A stretch of 64,000 bases of DNA from assembly GCA_030737875.1 (NCBI GenBank), contig CM060911.1, forward strand, positions 92,896,599-92,960,598, given 5' to 3'. Both the position numbers and the translations under genes were made by a program. Source of the DNA: Allium sativum. Taxonomy: Eukaryota; Streptophyta; Magnoliopsida; Asparagales; Amaryllidaceae. Under the pieces are notes generated by a model. It had not been told where the DNA came from. It searched no databases and was given only the letters and a program-made list of their open reading frames with translations. Shown in pieces: positions 60,160 through 64,000 of the stretch (within the stretch, counting starts at the first letter, position 1; the number at the start of each line of letters is the position of its first letter).

Positions 60160-60811
60160 CACTAAAATAGGGGATTCCCAATAAGTATAAGTGTTATAAA
60201 AAAATTCTGTAACTCTTTTAAGTGTCACCAATGGACTGTGCGGAATTGACCAACCAAATTTGTAACACATATAAGTGTTACAAACAGAATAATTGCTAAC
60301 ACTTATAAATGTTGGAATCATAGGATATTGTAACACTTATAAGTGTTACAAACATATTCATTGCTAACACTTACAAATGTTAGAACCATAAGATATGGTA
60401 ACATTTATAAGTGTTACAAACATATTCATTTCTAACACTTATAAAAGTTGGAACCATAAGATATAGTAACACTTATAAATGTCAGTATCATAATCCTACT
60501 AACATTTATAAATGTTGACATACATAAATTGCTAACACTTATAAATGAGTATAACTTGTCTTTATGATTTTCAATTACATAAATAATTCAGCATACAAGT
60601 TCAATATAAGATTTAGCACACTTCCATATTTCAAATTCAACAATGTCACATTCGCATAATGCTCAAATATTTGTTACATGCTTCCAATTTCAAAATACCA
60701 TAATATCATGTTCAAATTATAAAAAGCAATGCAAAGATTTACTAAAGATACATAGAATTTTAGATACTGCTAAGGCGAAATGTGGACCATATCACAAAGC
60801 CTTCGTCCGTA
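60160..60811 (+). mobile_element. CACTA-like left terminus with subterminal palindromes
   Basis: It begins CACTAAAATAGGGGATTCCC after GTA. Inside, from about 60255 to 60546, the motif TAACACTTATAAGTGTTA and degenerate forms repeat about every 45-60 bases in both orientations, the pattern of subterminal repeats in plant CACTA elements. No right end (TAGTG) and no transposase are in view. The call rests on the end sequence and repeat layout only. Confidence 0.5.
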
Positions 60812-61006
60812 CACTACAAGGAAAATGTTGATTTTCGAAGACATTTTGCTGTCGGCGGCCGTCGGAAGCCATCGAAAATAGCCGTCGCAAATTAAGGCGT
60901 TGATAAATAGTATTTCCGAGGCTTCCGACACAAATCGTCATTTAGTTTTCCGACAACTTGAATCGTCTATATCGGCTTCCGATGGCCGTCGGAAGCCATT
61001 ATTGTG
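60812..61006 (+). mobile_element. CACTA (En/Spm-type) left-end fragment, 195 bp
   Basis: CACTACAAGGAAAATG is a typical plant CACTA terminus. It is followed by subterminal motifs GCCGTCGGAAGCC (three copies or near-copies) and the reverse form GGCTTCCGA. The sequence is cut at 61007 by an LTR start. It lies inside the previous CACTA-like element. Confidence 0.8.
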
Positions 61007-64000
61007 TGTAACGTCCCGCATTTTTATCGATTTGAATTTGAATATTTAAATCAGTTTAAATATTGAATTCGTAATATAAATGGATTTATATATTAATTAA
61101 AACTAAGTTGGACGTATAAAAATATATATTAAATATAATCGAACTCGTAATATCGCGGCAGTTCGTAATTTAACGTTCGGGACTTCAACTAAGTGTACGT
61201 GATCCATTATTAGTCGGATTTCTTCGAAACAAGAAGCGTTGGAATCTGTTGAACTGTATCTTTCTAATAGAAGTGAAAAATCGAGATTTCGTGTTATAGA
61301 TTGTGAGATATATCCAAATCAAATATTCAAATAGTTGTTGTAGAATCGTTTATCGACCGTAATGGTTTATTCGATATAACTAGATATCGATTTCGAATTT
61401 TGACAAGGTTCTTTTGAGACATAGTGATAATTAAATTTTTAGAATTTTACTATAATTTTCAATTAATTAAATATGCAACTTTTTATCTGGAGTATTTTGC
61501 AACCTGTATCAATATTTTGCAAGCTTTTTTTTTTGCGGCGACAGTAGTGGAGCTCTGTTGAACATGGAGTAGTAGAAGGAAGGTGAAGCCGTATAAGACA
61601 TGGAGAAGGAAACTTGGCAGTGTATGACGAAAGGAGTTTAGGCACGTTTTGTTGTTGAAAGCCGAAAGTCGCAAATACAGTAATCTGAAGAAAGGAGGAG
61701 AAAACAGTATTATTTAAAAGGGAACAACATAGGCGCAACATATTGGATGGAAGGAAAGTTCGAAAATAAAGGAAGTGGGATTACTGAAGCTTGCGAGACG
61801 CGTTCATCTGAGTGCCCATCTGGATAGCACCTACGTGAAGCATTGTGAAACAAGAAAATGAATATAGCGTGAAATGGAAAAAACGCAAGCCAAGGAGATG
61901 GAAGCATTATGTACAGGAGGTACATATAAACGTGCATGGGAGTGGGTTTTCGCATGGGGGTTCGGTTTACCAATTACTGAAGTAAATATAGGTGATGCAC
62001 TGTGAAGGCATTGTAGCTTGTACAGGGGGTGCATGAAAGTATGCGTGTGCATGGTTTGTTTTGGGTGGACGTGGTTTAAATGGTGTAAGGGCTGAAACGG
62101 TGGATAGGCAGTGCAGTTCCATTGGTTGCAGAAGTCTTTATTTTTTAGGAGTAATTAGGCTTCAGGCTTTCACATAAGAGAATAACAATTAAAATAAAAT
62201 AGCAAAGGCAGGTGGGCCGAACCTTTTGCTGAAGCATTATTTGGTGAAGGGTTATCGCTGTTTTGGGTGAAGCAAAACAAAACGTTAGAAGTAAGTAAGG
62301 GTGTTGAAGCATGCGGAAATGTTGGGTAACTGTAGGTTACAGGAGTTATTGATTTTGAGGAAATACTATTGGTGAGGCAATCTTTTGGAACACATAAGTG
62401 ACGTAAAGTCACTGAGTGGAACGGTGAAAAGCTCGAAGGGGATTTCAAAGGGATTCAAGTTTAATGTGTGTGAAAAGGCGTTGAGGCACCACGTGTTGAA
62501 CTGGAACGATGTCGAGGGAGAAAGCGGCAAGTTTTCGCAGTATCGAACGGAAAAAAGGCAACAAAAGAGGAAGGAGGAGCAGCGTCGGTTTGGTCTAGGA
62601 GCAACAACGATCGATGGGATCAACTGAACGCAAATCGTTATTCAACGGTTAACGCGCGAATGTGAGTAATTCACTAACTCTGATTTATTTTAAAATATAA
62701 TAATTATATTTTAAAATTTATTGAATGTTGTGTGATGGTCGGTTAGGTAGATTACAATTGAAATTTGTTGAAATATATATATCGTTGCATATATACCCAT
62801 CATCGGTTGGAAACTGATTCCATCGATTATAACATTCCCTAGTAGGAATCAGTGTAAATTGTTTGACTAACATCTGTGGATGCGGGAAACCGGTTGAAGG
62901 AATCCAACCGGATTCCTTAGTATTTATATGTACTGTTTGTTTTGTGTATGCACTGTTGAACCATTTTGAATGAAAATTCAACGTTCGTTTAATTTAATGG
63001 ATAGATGATATCGATAAGAAAATGACATCAGTCGACCATAAACTCATTTTTGTTAAGGAGTTGATTGGCCGTCAGGCAAATCAACGAAGTTAATTATAAA
63101 AATTATATTTTTATAATTAAAGTGAAGTTTTAAACCGTGATAGAAGTTCTATTAAAAACTGGTATTTAATAGTTCATTTCTATAAAATAAATATAAACGA
63201 TTATTTGATATTTAAATAAGTTATAAATAGAACTGTGAAATGAAGTTAAAGTGAAGAGTTAATGTTTAATATAGATAGTCAAACAACCGAGTTTCAAAGT
63301 AAGGATATGGTATTATAAAATCATAATTAAACAAGAAAACACGGTCTGATAGATATTATAAGTAATAAGGGATTAGAGTACAGACTTATACCTGTTCTAA
63401 GGTAAGAACGTTGTCGATCAAGGTCTGAGAGATAAATAAAATACCCCAACCTGAACGACTCACTATTATCGAGGAATGATATCAGTTTGTAACCGGAAGA
63501 AATGTAAAGATTAGTATAAAGTGGAATATAGCAGCATATTGCAAGTCTTTGAACTATAACAATAAAATAAACGCTGTTGACCAGGCTTAAGCGTGACTGT
63601 TATGTCGAGATTAGTTATAAAGGGAATATTACAGCGTATGACAAGTTTTGAACTGTAACGATAAATTAACGCTGTTGACCAAGCTTAAACGCGATTTCTA
63701 TATATAGCACTATTTCCTAAGGAATGAAAACAGTTTAGTTTAAAATCCACTTATTCAAAAGTAATAAGTAACGATGGTTGTCCAAAGAAAATATAAGCAT
63801 AAGTTTAGAAAGGGAAATTGGAGGATCGTATTAGAAAACGATGGCAGCATTTCAATGTTCGAAATGTAATTAGAATTAAACCATTAGGAATTGGAACTAT
63901 AATTCAACGTAGTCGAATGTACTAAAATAAATTATTTTAGGAATTATAAACTGATAGGATCGTTAATACTTAGCTTAAACCAATAAATTTTAATATGGTA
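61007..64000 (+). repeat. F4d: plus-oriented LTR, runs off the window
   Basis: It starts TGTAACGTCCCGC. The conserved LTR-end block follows in reverse complement (61195-61400: 'ggatttcttcgaaacaagaagcg', 'atctttctaatag'). Later blocks are the 'ctaacatctgtggatgcggg' and 'aaggaatccaaccggattcc' hairpin region (62868-62918) and 'ggtctgagag...ataccccaacctg' (63422-63455). The part 61500-62620 is U3-like and GC-richer; its open frames (such as 62170-62448 minus and 62385-62627 plus) have no domain. The right end is outside the window. Confidence 0.75.
63510..63705. repeat. Tandem duplication of a ~100-bp unit in F4d
   Basis: Two diverged copies, 63510-63609 and 63610-63705, each with 'attagt..taaag', 'gaatat', 'acgctgttgaccaggcttaa'-like blocks in the same order. 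Confidence 0.8.

Noticed and set aside
61540..61570. TAGTG occurrences as possible right ends of the CACTA-like elements
   Set aside because: The neighbouring bases do not mirror CACTACAAGG or CACTAAAATAGG, so they are chance matches.

Overview
The window looks like plant nuclear DNA. It is AT-rich and non-coding for long stretches. Its only clear protein-coding sequence is a decayed Ty3/gypsy (Metaviridae) gag-pol with a chromodomain-like tail. The LTR elements use initiator-Met-type primer sites (TGGTATC(A/G)GAGC), and hAT-like and CACTA-like termini are also present. I found no convincing host gene, tRNA, rRNA or CRISPR array. The species cannot be named from the sequence.

Layout. Nearly everything is nested LTR retrotransposon sequence, mostly transcribed from the minus strand. 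The oldest layer, called F4 here, is a degraded LTR family related to E3. F4a is split into 1-1340, 17153-20117 and 50624-51962; F4b is 51963 to about 56190. Plus-strand relatives are F4c (about 57000-58950) and F4d (61007 to the window end). Element E1 (1341-17152, 15.8 kb, LTRs of about 5.4 kb, target duplication CATAA) sits in F4a and carries the broken gag-pol. Element E3 (20118-50618, LTRs of about 5.9 kb, internal region only 1.3 kb, duplication CTTAG) is a non-coding LARD-type element, also in F4a. E2 (25551-42868, duplication CAAAT) is inserted in the left LTR of E3. E2 has the form LTR-internal-LTR-internal-LTR, and its middle LTR is a left/right chimera of the outer two. The matching empty site is preserved in the right LTR of E3.

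The right-hand 13 kb holds an hAT-like non-autonomous element (52854-53534, 8-bp duplication), an array of short palindromes (56417-56778) and two CACTA-like left ends (60160 and 60812). The second CACTA end lies inside the first, and F4d begins inside the second.

How the parts relate. E1 is the only element here that once coded for proteins. E2 and E3 keep primer site, polypurine tract and LTRs but no proteins, so they would have needed machinery from elsewhere. The E3 leader next to its primer site and its 3' end resemble those of E1, which makes an E1-like element a plausible helper.

The most unusual signal is a set of short hairpin arrays inside the LTRs. In E3, six-base arms change together from unit to unit around an exactly 7-nt loop. 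In E2 there is a ~15-unit array with GGTTAAGT/ACTTAACC arms, followed by twin hairpins that share a 35-nt loop but have unrelated, self-complementary arms.
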